NCBI GenBank assembly: GCA_037833965.1
Contig: AP031351.1
Span: 17,124,501-17,188,500 of the forward strand
Direction of reading: 5' to 3'
DNA: 64,000 nucleotides
From: Marchantia polymorpha subsp. ruderalis
Taxonomy: Eukaryota; Streptophyta; Marchantiopsida; Marchantiales; Marchantiaceae
The position numbers were made by a program, and so were the translations under genes. Every line of letters starts with the position of its first letter. Position 1 is the first letter of the stretch. Shown here piece by piece: positions 1 to 12,420 of this stretch. The notes under the pieces were generated by a model. The model did no database searches, had not been told where the DNA came from, and saw nothing but the letters and a program-made list of their open reading frames with translations.

Positions 1-2969
1 TCCCGTAGACAAAAACGCAGCACTGGAAAGAAAATTGCAGCCGCGACGAACAGACCAGGGTGCGAAGCCTGTGCGAAAGAGTAGACTCGGAAAGAGGAAT
101 TCGATAACACCCCTGCATCGACTTAACGGACCTTCCCTCGAAACAAGCTTAGGGTTGCGCCCAGTACACAAGATCTGGCCTGCTTCAATCGACGGTCCAG
201 TTTCCTCCTGGTGGGTAGTTCACTGCGCAGTCGACCACGTGCCATCCTTGCGCAGTCCGATCCCCCTTGGGTTAGTACAATATTGGTCTGTAGACTCAAA
301 AGTGTAGAAATCGGGAATATTCCGAGGTAGGAGGGAACAAGGATGTGGACAAACCACGTCCTTCACATCCTTTTCCCCGTTTGTAACACTGATGCTCATG
401 TAGTATGCCCACGATAGTTAGGATATGTAAGGCGCAGTGGTGCATGTTTCCCACTATGATGCAATTGGGACCCAATAGCATCTACGACAACAGTTTTGAC
501 TAATAAGTCTACGACCTGACCTGACTGGGTCTTCACATCCTTTTTAATACATTACTAGGTTTTTCTTGCATGTTACGTTGTAGCATGTTGCTGGTTTGGA
601 AGGGAATATACATAGACGCACTAGGGAAATTCTCAGAGCTCAATATTACCAATTTTATGTTGTAAGACACCGGGTTTCAAGAAGAGTTAAAGGTGAATGT
701 CCACTCGCAGATGACCATATTCATCATAAACTCAGAAATTCCCAGCTCTGCGCTGGAAGAAAACCCTTATTCCTGAAGACCTGTGCAGTGTTGCACATAT
801 AAAAAAATTACTGTCTTCACCTACTCAGATTCGTTGATTGTGTAATAAGTTCATCGTAAGTTAGCTGCGTGGGATCACAAAGATTAGACATTCACTTTTA
901 CGAATGTTATATTTCCACGGAAAAAAACGAAATTCGTCGCACTTGGAAATGGTATGACTCTTAAGTCATACCATTTCCAACTGCGACGTGGACATTCACC
1001 AGAAAATGAGGAAGATTTTTTACACAACGGTCTCTTCTAATTTGACGACAGTCGACGTTTTCAGGTATGCACGGGGACAGCCTGCATATATGAACTACCG
1101 TTGCAAGAAAATTTCCTCACGACGAATCACTTCGATAAGAACATTTGACATCCCTGACGGAACATGCAGGCTAGACTGATTTACACACACTTATTCTGTA
1201 CAGTGCGTTAGAGGCCTTTCCAATAAGCTTGTAACGGAAGTTGTGGATATCTCGGGTTCTGCCTGTTCTTTCAGATTGTTCATTTTCATTTCAGGCTGTT
1301 CATTTTCATTGAGCATGCACGTCTGCATATAATTGTGGGCGGCCAGAATAGACTGAAAATCATTCATACGCAACTTCCGGTCGTCTACATGCATTTTTAG
1401 TTTCCACCATATCTGGCACTTACTCCACAGACAACTGCAAAGGACTGAATATACATATTGTTCTATTCATTATACTGTAAAGACCGTGAGGTTGCAGACT
1501 GCATGAGCTGCTGAAAGTCCAACGATCAAGCATAATCGGATCTGTCGATGAAATATAAAACATCCCCACTGTCTCACCATACGCACATTGTAGATATGCA
1601 CTGAAGTTCTCGCGCGCACCAAACTTTGTTAGCACAACGAAGATAACGGTTAATTTTATCATCAAATCTGTTTGTCATTTCTTTAAAGCGATAAATCAAA
1701 GTATGTTACAGTTTTGAACACAGCCAGGGTGTGTCATCACAGATACGGCAGCTTTTGCACTACCGTAGTACTGTGACGTTTGTGCTCTTTTGTCAATAAG
1801 TCGAAAGTGGATCCATGTGTAGTGGTAATCAAATAAAATATGGAGAACAGGCAAATTAGCTCCACACATACAAGACAACAGCTGATCATCGTAAAATTAT
1901 GATCAGGTCAAAATCAACCAGATCAAGGCTGGAAATCCAAAATTTGGAATACAATCAACAAAAATAATCGACCAAGAGAACAATCACCATATTGTAGAGA
2001 ATTTCACTCAAATAAATCGAGCCAGTTCAAGTTGAAGGAAAAGAAGAGCCAAAAAGTCTGTATACAGACATATGCACGATGAAATCATATCAAATTCTCA
2101 GACGAGCGTCAGTTTTCCTTAGACGACCAAGAGCTTTTCTTCTCCAGAATGGTTCCCTGCCAGCAACCAAATTCATGGGTGTAAACGAAGACGAATTTCA
2201 ATTGATTGAAAGTGCTTACAATCTTCCCTGTGGATGAATTTACTGGAAGCAATTGCAAGCCATCTGCAGTTAAATTCAAGAGCTCTTCATAACGTGTCAA
2301 ATGTTACATGTGTGAACCACAGGTCAGATGAGTACAATACCCTTTAGTCTCCTTAATGTACAGATACGATGGTGGCCCTTTGACCATAACTTCAGTAGGA
2401 GTTTGTCGTATGCAGTTGTAATACAAATTACAACATGTGTCTTAGCCTTCTCCTACGACATCTTAAAAGCATCTCTCAGCAGCCTGCACACGCATCACCT
2501 AGCTAGTGGAACAAGGCCAGGAAGATGGGTTGTTCAATCTTCAACGTATGTAGAAGCTGGCACAGGAAACACCTCTAGAGATCGCAGATTGCAGATTCAT
2601 AAACGAATACACTTGTACGAAGTTCTGTACGCGCGCACAGTTGGTACATTGCATAAAAATATACCAACTGCACTGGAAATGGTTGACTACTAAGATAACA
2701 AGTATATTCTAAAAATTACCAAGGCCAACTGCGGTAGTGAAGATACAAAATTGAAACTGTCACTCAAGTGACCAAAGTTGTATTAAGACACATTTGTACA
2801 TTCAAGAAATGCAAGCACAATTGTACATGATGAAATCATGACAACCTGAAATTTCTCTACTCCTTGTACATCCCAGACAGGGGTCGTTGTTGGCAACGTC
2901 TGTGGACTATACTTCAAACTGGTGAACATTTAAGCCCTACGATTTGTCCAAAAACTGATTTGAGAACAC
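1..2969. other. Intergenic DNA, no gene recognised
   Basis: Only short, unrelated open frames on both strands; none shows a known motif or a convincing splice pattern. The part next to 2970 is probably the 3' untranslated region of the minus-strand zinc-ribbon gene. A near-perfect hairpin lies at 936-987. Confidence 0.5.
936..987. repeat. Near-perfect short hairpin
   Basis: Arms of 17 bases (943-959 and 964-980) are exact reverse complements around a 4-base loop. Outside them 936-941 (gtcgca) pairs with 982-987 (tgcgac). No open frame or gene explains it; it could be a miniature foldback element or a structured RNA. Confidence 0.8.
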
Positions 2970-5900
2970 TCACGTGCCCAGTCGCTTTGCTCCACACTCC
3001 GAGCAGTACTTTGATGTTTCACGAAGATACTGGGCTCCACACTCATCACAATACTTGGCCGGAGTATTTGGCGGCTGCACCCGAACATATCATACCCAGT
3101 CAACAGCCATCCATGATTAGCTATTGATTGCACATCCACATCTGAACAAAGTCTACCAGTAAGGCAGGTTACACAATGTACTCACTGTGTATTGAAAAGA
3201 CTACATGCCAAACTTTTACATTACACCGGTCTAAATTTACTTCGACAAAGCATTTCTCTTCTGTGCAACTTACTGCATAATTTTGCATCTGAGTTTGGCT
3301 AAGAGTATGGTAAGTCGAAAGAAAAATTGAGTAGGATCTTTACATTAATCATTTGGTGCGAAAATACTATCAAACAGGGAACGTACAGAATTCGTACTCA
3401 CCATGCTAAGCATAACTGGAACTCCCCCGGTATGCATCACAGGAGATTGGACATGCGGTGGGGTGTGAGGATTGTGCTGACTGTGAGCAGTATGAGGAGT
3501 CAGAGATGCATGCGTTGTATGGGCGCCATGGGTCGGCGTATTTTGACTTTGACTTGTATGAGATTGACCTAGTATATGTACAGGGCAATGAACTTGATGA
3601 GGATGTTGATGAGATTGATGTGTTTGCTGGTGAGGGAGCGGCGCTTGCTGCTGTTGTTGCTGTTGTGCCTGCAGTGGCTTCAGTCACCAAAAAGATTAAA
3701 AGATTTAGTAAGCAAACATGACACTCCGTTCTAGTAACTAAGAATATTCGTCACTGGTCTGAAATCAACTCTCCTACTGGACTCTACATCTTTCACCTTA
3801 GATGGTAGTATATTATCATTTGGATGTAGTTAAGACCATGTGTCTATAAATAATTATCAATCTTTTCGAACATTACAAACTGAATGCTAAACGAACGAAG
3901 TAGCTGGGAAAAGCAAATTTTTTACTGCAACGCAGCTTATGGAGGGAGAGATGTGCGCACCCAAGTTATCTAGTAGGGTTACAAACTGTTATCTACTAGC
4001 AGTATAAACATATATGATGAGTTGGATCCTAACCAATTCATTTACGTCAAGTGACGTTTACCAGGTGTCTGTTATATTGTTGGAGTGTATGAACATGAAA
4101 TATAAATAACCAACCTAATGAACATAAGTAAGAGATTAGAACTACCAGACTAGTTCCATCTCGTTTCCCCTCTAATTCTATCCTCACCGTGACTTCGTGC
4201 TTATTATCTTCACACTAGCACAGCTTAGCCAGCATGCGAACTATCATCTTAGATACATGACATGCTCGTACTCAAGAATTTCGGGATATATACTTTGAAT
4301 TTACGGTCAAGAAACACTGTATGTAGAACTATCACTATGAGCAAATTTGACAGCTTGTTGTATAGTACTATTCACTCATAGTAAATTGAAATCACCAAAA
4401 TTAAAACTAAGCGGAAGGAAGAAGAGAGGGTGGAAAGTTCAAATACAATGGTGTTCAATAGTTCAATAATGGGAAGACCCCATAAAGCCGTTTTTGTTTC
4501 AATGGTTAACAAAATGACTTAGTTTCTATTTACAAAAGTTTGTTCTTGTTAATCAAAAGAGAAAAGTCTCCATACGATAAGTAAACCACCGCAAAGAATA
4601 TAGCGCATAGAAAATGAGTTGACGCCTTCAGAGTATCACTCACCGGCGAGCGTGCACCCATACTTCCAGAATCACCTGAAGAAAATTGCTGGTCACACAA
4701 CGAGAATTAATGAATCCCCTGATTGGATCAGTGTCTTCGTCGGTTTCTTAGGAAGTTGCCGAGCAATTCATTGAAAAAGCCTCCAAAAAGGTAAATGTAA
4801 ATTAAAAAAAATCACTTTACGTACGGGAATCACTTGTTGCCGGATTGGCAAAGGAGGGGGAAGGCTCGTACTAGGCTCCGGAAACGCCTGAAATTATTTC
4901 AAGACAAGTAATCTTAGCTAATGAATTTACCTGTTTCTCCGTTTAAACACTAGATTGCACCTCAAACGAGTGTTTGATTTCTCATACAATATCATCATGA
5001 CAAGTGGTGGACTCTAATCTGCCAAACTCTTAATGTTTTCACTCGTCTTATCTCTGAACAACATTTAAAACCAACCAGATCAATTACATCATACATTAAC
5101 TTTAATAATAGGTCCCAGCCGAAGTCGCTTACCGGAAGCGAGCCGACCGAGAGCGAATGCTGAGGTGTGCGACGATGTTTGACTCTGGGAGAGAAAAAGT
5201 TGTAGTCTCTAGGAGTAATCGCAGCTTCATGCCTTCCTGTTAATCGTTTGAACCTGACCATCCAAGACCCTCCCTACCTAGAAGTAAGATTCGTGACTTT
5301 ATGAGGAATTTATTACATACTTCCAACATACTGATACACAGATGTTAAAGTGTAAAATATAAAACAGCTGAAACAAACAACAAAACAAAAGACGGTTTGA
5401 AATTTTGATATCCCGCCGAAAAACCGTTGTGTTCATGCCAACAAGAAGTGGAAATCAGGAAAGAAGGTACTAACCATTCCGAGTCCTCTGGTGGTAAGGT
5501 GGGTCTCTCCACGAGCTCTAGTCCGTGAACAACCACAAAGCGGACACGTTTCTCATCTCCTGTCACAAGCTGGGGAAATTTGGTACGTGCCTCCAAAGCA
5601 GAAGCCATTTCTCTCCTTTTGAAAGTCATCGGACCGCCTACGGTGGTCAAGACAGTCCAAAAACGTTCCAACGTTTTGAAATTACACTATGAAGTCTAAG
5701 ACATTGGAGATGAAATACAGACTTTCAACTTCAAAAACGTTTTTTACTGTACAATTGCCAAAAATATAAGAGCGTTTCAAAGTTATAGACGAATATAAGA
5801 CAGGCAACTTCTGAGTCAATACTAATTATGGGATGTCCAATGAATCAAAGAACGAAGGGGCCAAGAGATGGACAAAAGTCTAACGCTAAATCTTCTACAA

Positions 5901-7911
5901 CTCACCAATTCAAACGTGATTGATAGAGTTTTGTCCATCTCTTGCTAAATTATCGGACCAATAGCAACTGACAAAAGAGTTCTGAAAGAGTTATTCTGAT
6001 ACAAGTGTTTAAAGCAGAACTTAGTAAACAATGGTACAGTCACATTTCTGAGTAAACGGGACCAAGAAACGTATAAAATAATCGATTGCTTGATGTGGAA
6101 CTCATGTAACGGACAGACAATTCGCTCACCTGACTTTGGATATCTCTTCACAAGACGCCTGTACAAACCCCCGGCAGCTTCCAAGGCCACCCCCATAGTT
6201 TTCTCATGACTTCCTTCAACGGTGCCTAGTCGCTGATTCACTTCATGTATAAGAGTTTCGTAAAGGTTTGCCACAAATGTCAAGGGTAACAAATATCTTG
6301 GATCCCCTTCATACTGTCCATCCCTTGTCCTTATTCTCTTCTTCAGCTTCTCCTTACTATTTGGACTATTGTAGTTTGTCTCTGTTGGTGACTCTGGTGT
6401 TGGAACAATATGATGTGTAATAAAGTGATCGATAATAATTTGTAAAAACCTGGCTCTTGCAGTCTCGATAGGTATGACATCTGCAACGACGAACGAATAA
6501 GAGACACGGAATATGAATATAAATAAACCACATCTGTAATGCCCATCAAAAGTACGTCCACCATCAATAGACACAAGTGTCATGTGTAGCCTTACATTAT
6601 TGAAAGAAAGTTGCACACACGCAAAAATTGCATTTTCGGATGGTGCAAAGACGATAACGAGATTAATGATGAGTCCAATAAACGATCTCTACAGAAATGC
6701 TCTCTATATATTGGCTGACCTAGATTTCAGTTTTCAAGGGTAGCTGATATTTAACCGGTTATTTGAGATACAAGCATTTGAGATATGTCAAGATTAACCA
6801 GCGCATGTTGTCACTAGAAGAGCGGTCTGAGTACGCCAAGAAGATGATCCGATCACGTAAACAACCGTAGGTCCCAACTAGTCCCAAAATTAAGGGCTGT
6901 TTCGAAAACAACCCTTAAATTCATGAAGCGAACGAAGAGAAGAAGGGAGCAACAGAAATGTAGAACTTATTCTTCTATCGAGATGGCTTAGAATACTTGA
7001 TAAACTGTGGAGAAAGGTTCCCTTCTAATATCTTCAAAAAAGACTAGCAGAAAATAATAGCATTTGATACCACTGATCTTCGCTGATAACCTCAAATAGT
7101 TTTACCAGGGCGACGAAAAAAAAGTCCAGGACATACGCTTTGAGACCAGAACATATGTAGGACACATGATACTTGCCGTTGAGTGTCAAAACACCGTATG
7201 GAGATCGTGGAGGCTCGTCACCCTCAAGTGGCATTGAATGATCAGTTTCCGGTCCGCTAACACTCTGTAAGGCAATCGAATTGCCATAGGACTGGGGCAC
7301 ACAACCCTGATATCATCAGCAGGTGAATATTTAGGGTTCTTTGCGAAAGCTTTTGGGCACTAGTCTTGACTCTTCGATTAAGAACAAACTGATTACATTG
7401 ATAATACGCATAATGCACATGCTTGAAGATGTTTCCAACAGTAACTCCGAAATGACGCATAACCCCAACATGAAAACGAATGGTTATTCAACGGTCATTA
7501 GATACTGAATGAAAAGAGGTGTTGTCTACCTCAATTACAGAGTTTTCTAATTATATTACAGCACACACTGACTTCAACTGAAAAAATAGTAGGCTTGAGA
7601 AATGGCTATACTGCTCAAGGCTTGATATCAAGAAACGCAAGGATCCTGCATTAAATTTGAATTCAGAGCAGAAAGACACACGTTCATACCCCAGAATTGG
7701 AGTCTTCCTCGTGATCCAAGCTGTCGCCAGTAGCGGGATCTCGATCCGTGTCTGTGATGCCCTCCAGATCCCCATTCCTAGAGTCTACTGTGTTGAGATC
7801 ATGCAAAGTATTTCCTACGAGTGGGTTCCCGGAGTTCAAATTATAGTGAGGCGGACCCAACCGGCCAGCCATTTCACCGTATCTACTAGGAGGGGGCAAC
7901 CACGAACACAT
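2970..7911 (-). CDS. Uncharacterised protein with Gln/His-rich segment and C-terminal zinc ribbon
   Basis: I do not recognise the family. Ten exons with consistent phases were found on the minus strand: 7911-7690, 7264-7177, 6480-6130, 5637-5475, 5253-5133, 4887-4821, 4675-4644, 3668-3402, a 15-nt microexon 3288-3274, and 3074-2970, giving about 476 residues (463 if translation starts at the in-frame ATG at 7872). Visible parts: an acidic N-terminus, a conserved-looking helical middle (ARARFLQIIIDHFI; YLLPLTFVANLYETLIHEVNQR), the segment RVRFVVVHGLELVERPTLPP, then FKRLTGRHEAAITPRDYNFF, a Q7 tract followed by a His/Pro/Gln-rich stretch, and a last exon ending in YCDECG...YCSECGAKRLGT, a four-cysteine zinc ribbon. 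The second intron uses a GC donor (exon ends at 7177). The Q/H-rich region suggests a nuclear regulator, but this is inference. The microexon is the least certain join. Confidence 0.75.
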
Positions 7912-9130
7912 GTAAACTACATTCCAGTGAATTCAAGTAAAATCATGAAGGGATTGCTAAGCCGCAGACGATATTCAGTAAGACCCTGCTCCTTGGTTGG
8001 ATGATTGGGGGTAAAAAAATCAGGTGAGGTAAACAAATTATCCACCATCCGAATCTGGTAAAACGTGTTGAACTCCACATCCCCACCATAACGCGCATAA
8101 GAAAGTAGTCTACGCTTGACGGTCTTCTTGTACTCGACATAGAGATCCAAAATCTTCACACATCGAAACATCCACAAGGAGATTATCAGCCTTTCACCAA
8201 GAAAGAGAAGACCATGACAAGAAAATACCCAGGCCTTGTAAACAACTATCCACTACGCTCCCGCGCAAATGTTAGTGAGCAAATCCGGAAGGATTTGAGA
8301 AGGTTGACCTCGGTTGATCAGACTGATCAAAAACCTAATGTATATCCGAGCTGATAGCAAAGAAGTAGTCCGAGAACTAAGGAGCAGGTGCCAAGACTAA
8401 TTTCAACGAAACCCGGAAACGGAATCGACCGACACTTTGATTAAGACCTGAGGATACGTGCAATCTGTAGGCCACTCACGATAAGCAGGGCATTCGCACC
8501 GATTGCTCCTGGCAGTGTGGCACAGAGAGCACGCTGCAGGAACAGCACAGACATGCTTCGACTTTCGGCACAAAGCGGGAAGTTGTCGATAAAGTTTTTA
8601 GTCTCCCGACTAAGTCTACTCTTTGACCCATGCATCAACCCCCGGGCCCGGAAACCCCGGGGGTTGTCTCAGTCTTTGCAAAATTGCAACCTCCGCCACT
8701 CCTGAACTTCTCTCGCGTACACACAGGTCTAACCCAGCATGATCTCCCCACCCACTTCTCTCGATGCGACTCGGGGTTCTACGGGTATCTCGAGCCGACT
8801 CGAGTCGACTCGAGGCCAGATGACGACCGACCGGACGGAGGAGTAACGGGCAAGAAGAAGACCCATCAGTTTCTTGTTGTCCACATCGAAAAGTGGGAGA
8901 AACAAAATTCATCGTCTGACGAGAAGAGAAGCAAGACGGACAGACGCAAGCCCGGCAATGATAAAATCTCATCATCTTTCGTGCACAACTCGAGCACGCC
9001 CGAAGAAAAACATCGGGCGCATCGATAAATCCAACGCCAAAGCGCATTAGCCTCGAAACCTCCACGGAAATCCCCAAGAAAACCCAATTCCAAGATCCTC
9101 GACCGACTACAATTGATCTCAACAATCAAT
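7912..9130 (-). other. Probable 5' leader and promoter side of the zinc-ribbon gene
   Basis: The stretch holds upstream open frames on the minus strand, one of 86 codons (8177-7917) whose stop lies just before the gene's first ATG at 7911; if transcribed it would be an upstream ORF. GC content rises towards 8.6-9.1 kb, as in plant promoters and leaders. No TATA box was identified with confidence. Confidence 0.35.
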
Positions 9131-11537
9131 CACATGCATCGTAACCTATCGATTGCAGGTATTTGCGAAGCGTTGGTGAATTTGAATTTGAAACACGGCA
9201 AGAGAAAGCAAGGAGAGAGGCTACAAGGCCGGACCCGTGGCTGGCACCATAGCTGCGTCTCGCTCCTCCCACCGAGCCTGCACGTTTGCTTCTTCCAGTC
9301 CCCTTCCTCTCCCTCCACTCCTCTCTCTGTTGCCTCCACCCCTCCTCCTCCGGTGGCTGGGCTGGGTGCCACCTACGATTGCCACCTCATCATCTGACTC
9401 GACTGGGTCCCAGTCGCTCCGAAGTCTCCCTCTCCTGCGGCCTCGCCGTCGTCGACCTTCTGCTCTGCGCTTCCTCTTCTCTTCCGCGCCTGAGCAAACA
9501 GACAAACACCTGTTGCTTTGTCGTCTGTCGATTATATTGACTTCCCCTCGATCGGCCATCGATATGTCCTTCTCTGATCCAGGACCGCTAGCGCCAGCCT
9601 CTGCCTCGCCCTCAGCCGTTCCCGTTCCTGTCTGAGCGAGATGGAGCCGCTGGACTTTCTTCCCAAGCCCACCCCCACCCACTTCCACCCCCCTCTCCCA
9701 CCCCCAATCCATCGCCTCTCTTGCTCTAGGCTCAATCGCTCGCTCATTTCCTTTGGGGCCTCTTCTTTGTTTCTTCTTCCGGACCTACCCCGAGTAAAGC
9801 TTGCTTCACATCCAACCCTGCCCGTTGCTTGCCAACGCTACTGGACCTTCATCCACTGCTCTGTCCACGTCGTCTACCACCCGCTCCGTAGTCACTGCGC
9901 GTGTACACGGCTTTGTATTAGCTTGTCACATCTTCTAAGCGCTTGGAAGGGATTAAATTAATGTCTTCGTTTCGGTTGAGTCCTCTCGGGCTTTAAACTT
10001 CTCGCGAGGACGCTCTTAAAGGATAAACCCAGCCCAAAATGGGTCAAATGTTTGTTCTCTACAATTGCTGTAGGATCGATTCTTAGTAGTTCACTTGGTT
10101 ATGTGATGTGATAGACCCAGTTGCTTATGCTACAAATAGATGGTCGCAACTTGAGGGACGATTGTATGCATGGTATCATTCGTAACCAACTGCGGTATGC
10201 AATAGTTAGTTAAACGAGATTGTAGATTTACCACTAAATCACTGAAGGAAAACATAGTGATATGCAACATATCGAAACAGTAGAAAGTAAATTTTGGCTT
10301 GCATGGATACATTATGAGCTGGCTACTTTACATTCGTGGAAAAACCATGTAACAATTTTCTAATACAAAGTAGTCATATACGTGCACATGGTAGAATGGG
10401 ATAACACGGATTAAGGGCTTTTCCTCGTATTGGAAATTTTGGCTGCGAGCTATATTACTAAGTCAAAACAATGATCGACTTAAACTTTATTTCAATACTT
10501 CTTAAAACCGCTAAGTTACCGTGAACCTAATCGGAACCTAATCACATGCATGAAGTCGGCATTGAATCTGCATGCCTTCTGTGCTTTAGTGATTTCTTTT
10601 GTTTTTTGTGCATTTTTGTTACAAACAGTATCAGACTATGTGACGGAGACGTGAATGTGATTCTGCGCTGAAGTTTTTGTTCTTTGAGGATCGTTTTGAT
10701 TTTTTCAAAAAGAAGTTCCGCGCTCTATAGTAAAGCAAAAATGTAAAATCAAAGTAAACGACAAAAAATCAACTCTGTGTGGGTGTCAGCTCAGCGTGCA
10801 AATTTATATTTTCCTTGCCGGTGTGAAACAATAAGGGTCTAAAAAGATGATGAGGTAGCGCGCAACTTCTTCTCAACTTTATTGTTCAAATCTTAGCAAT
10901 CTTTCATGCACAAGCAAAAGTTGTTGGTTCGAGCAAGAGTTGGCTGCTACCATTATCCTATAGCAATAGGAGGACACGAACGCCAAAGTCACGTATCTCT
11001 TGGCTCCTCTCCCCTTTGTTTACAATAGATACACTAATGTTAACTAGCACACCATAAATGTACTCATAAAACTTAATGAGCATAAAACTTGATGCTACAT
11101 TTAGAATAGTCTCGGAGCAAGTAGACACAAACAAAAAGGAGTTTTTTTTTGCAATCAAAAAAATAATGTTCAATCCTCATTTGAATAATTCAATCTGTTA
11201 AATCAAATGCGTTAGATACAACAATGGATGACATACGGAAAGAATGAAAGGATGAATGACATCAATTTTTTTATTTTTTTTGCAAGTTGATGGCAATAAA
11301 ATTACTCACAATGAAATGAGAGGAATTAGCCGTTGTCTTGGCAACTAAACACTAGAAGCATTACTTGGATGATAAAAAAAAATTGGTGAAAATTTAACAT
11401 AAATTGTTAATTTTTGTTGAAAACTCAAAAAGATCTATCTAAACAAAAAATTTGATGAACAGAGTAATGTAACACTTCAATAAGAAGATTGTGTATGTGG
11501 ACGATAAGAAACAACTTGCAGATGATTTTTTTTCAAA
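9131..11537. other. CT-rich then AT-rich intergenic DNA
   Basis: From about 9200 to 9960 the plus strand is strongly C/T-rich and carries several overlapping open frames on both strands, typical of compositional bias rather than coding. It may be a promoter or an untranslated exon of a transcript diverging from the zinc-ribbon gene. From about 9960 onwards the DNA is AT-rich and I see nothing in it. Confidence 0.4.
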
Positions 11538-12420
11538 GAGTTTCGAGCATGTGAATTCTGCGGGGCCTTCTAAACAGGTTTCTACATTAATTTTGTGTCC
11601 TTGGCAATATGCGAGGTTCCCGGGGAGAACAACTTGCAGTTTGCGTACCACTTTGGAGATGAATGGGTCTCTTTTGTGAGCTCTAACCTGGCAACAAGAA
11701 GACAAGGTTTAGGGCTATGATAAAATTGTAAAACAAGTGTATTAATGCTGACTCTCCTTCTATGCACTTTGTGTTGATAAGCTCAATGTACTCAGTTGAT
11801 CGGCGAATAAGAGTTGTTCTTAATGTACCGTTTGATGGATTTTGACCTGATGATATATATGTTTGGCTGGGGATACCATGTTGTTTGTTGAACTGTCTTC
11901 AAGAGGAACAGCAGCTCATTTGTCACTACGAATGGGAGTGTATATGGTTTTCAGCTTAAAACTTGGGTTCACTTGCATATAAGGCTCCCTCAATCTTTCA
12001 GCCTGTTGAATGGCCGAAGCTCCCATTCTTTGCAATATTGCTGGGGCTGTGCACCAACGAGTTGAGGAGCCGGTAAAGCTTTCTGGATTTCTTCGTAACG
12101 TCGAAAGCAACCTTTGTATGGGACGAGTCCCATGAAGAGAGGCAGTCTGCACTCTGAAATAGTTTATCTCTTATCGTCCATTTCTAACGACTTCTTCGTT
12201 GTAACCATCTTAGGACTATGACCGTCACATAGAGTTTTTCCTTCTTTTTTATCCTTTCATAGAATCTGAACCTTCCTGATTTCTCTACACAAGTCACAAT
12301 TTCAAGCATCTTCATTCTCTCGTCATTACTTCCCTCTTGACGAAATTGTATCATGCTTTGTTATGTCCTTGGGTATGGAGCCTATACATTTCACGAATTA
12401 TGGCACTTGTGAAGTCCAAT
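11538..12420 (+). repeat. 0.9-kb dispersed repeat, copy 1
   Basis: Matches 48812-49710 in the same orientation over its whole length with scattered substitutions and small indels. Shared blocks include ttgtttgttgaactgtcttc, cctgatgatatatatgtttg and ggagcctatacatttcacga. No intact reading frame is shared by the two copies and no domain was recognised. Confidence 0.8.

Noticed and set aside
3406-3721. Open frames on both strands, including an acidic plus-strand frame at 3458-3721
   Set aside because: They overlap the Gln/His-rich exon of the zinc-ribbon gene in other frames; the exon is supported by splice sites and phase.
9221-9961. Several overlapping open frames on both strands, up to 163 codons
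   Set aside because: They lie in strongly C/T-biased DNA; the proteins are low-complexity (Pro/Ser/Leu or Arg/Gly-rich) and shadow each other, with no domain or splice pattern.
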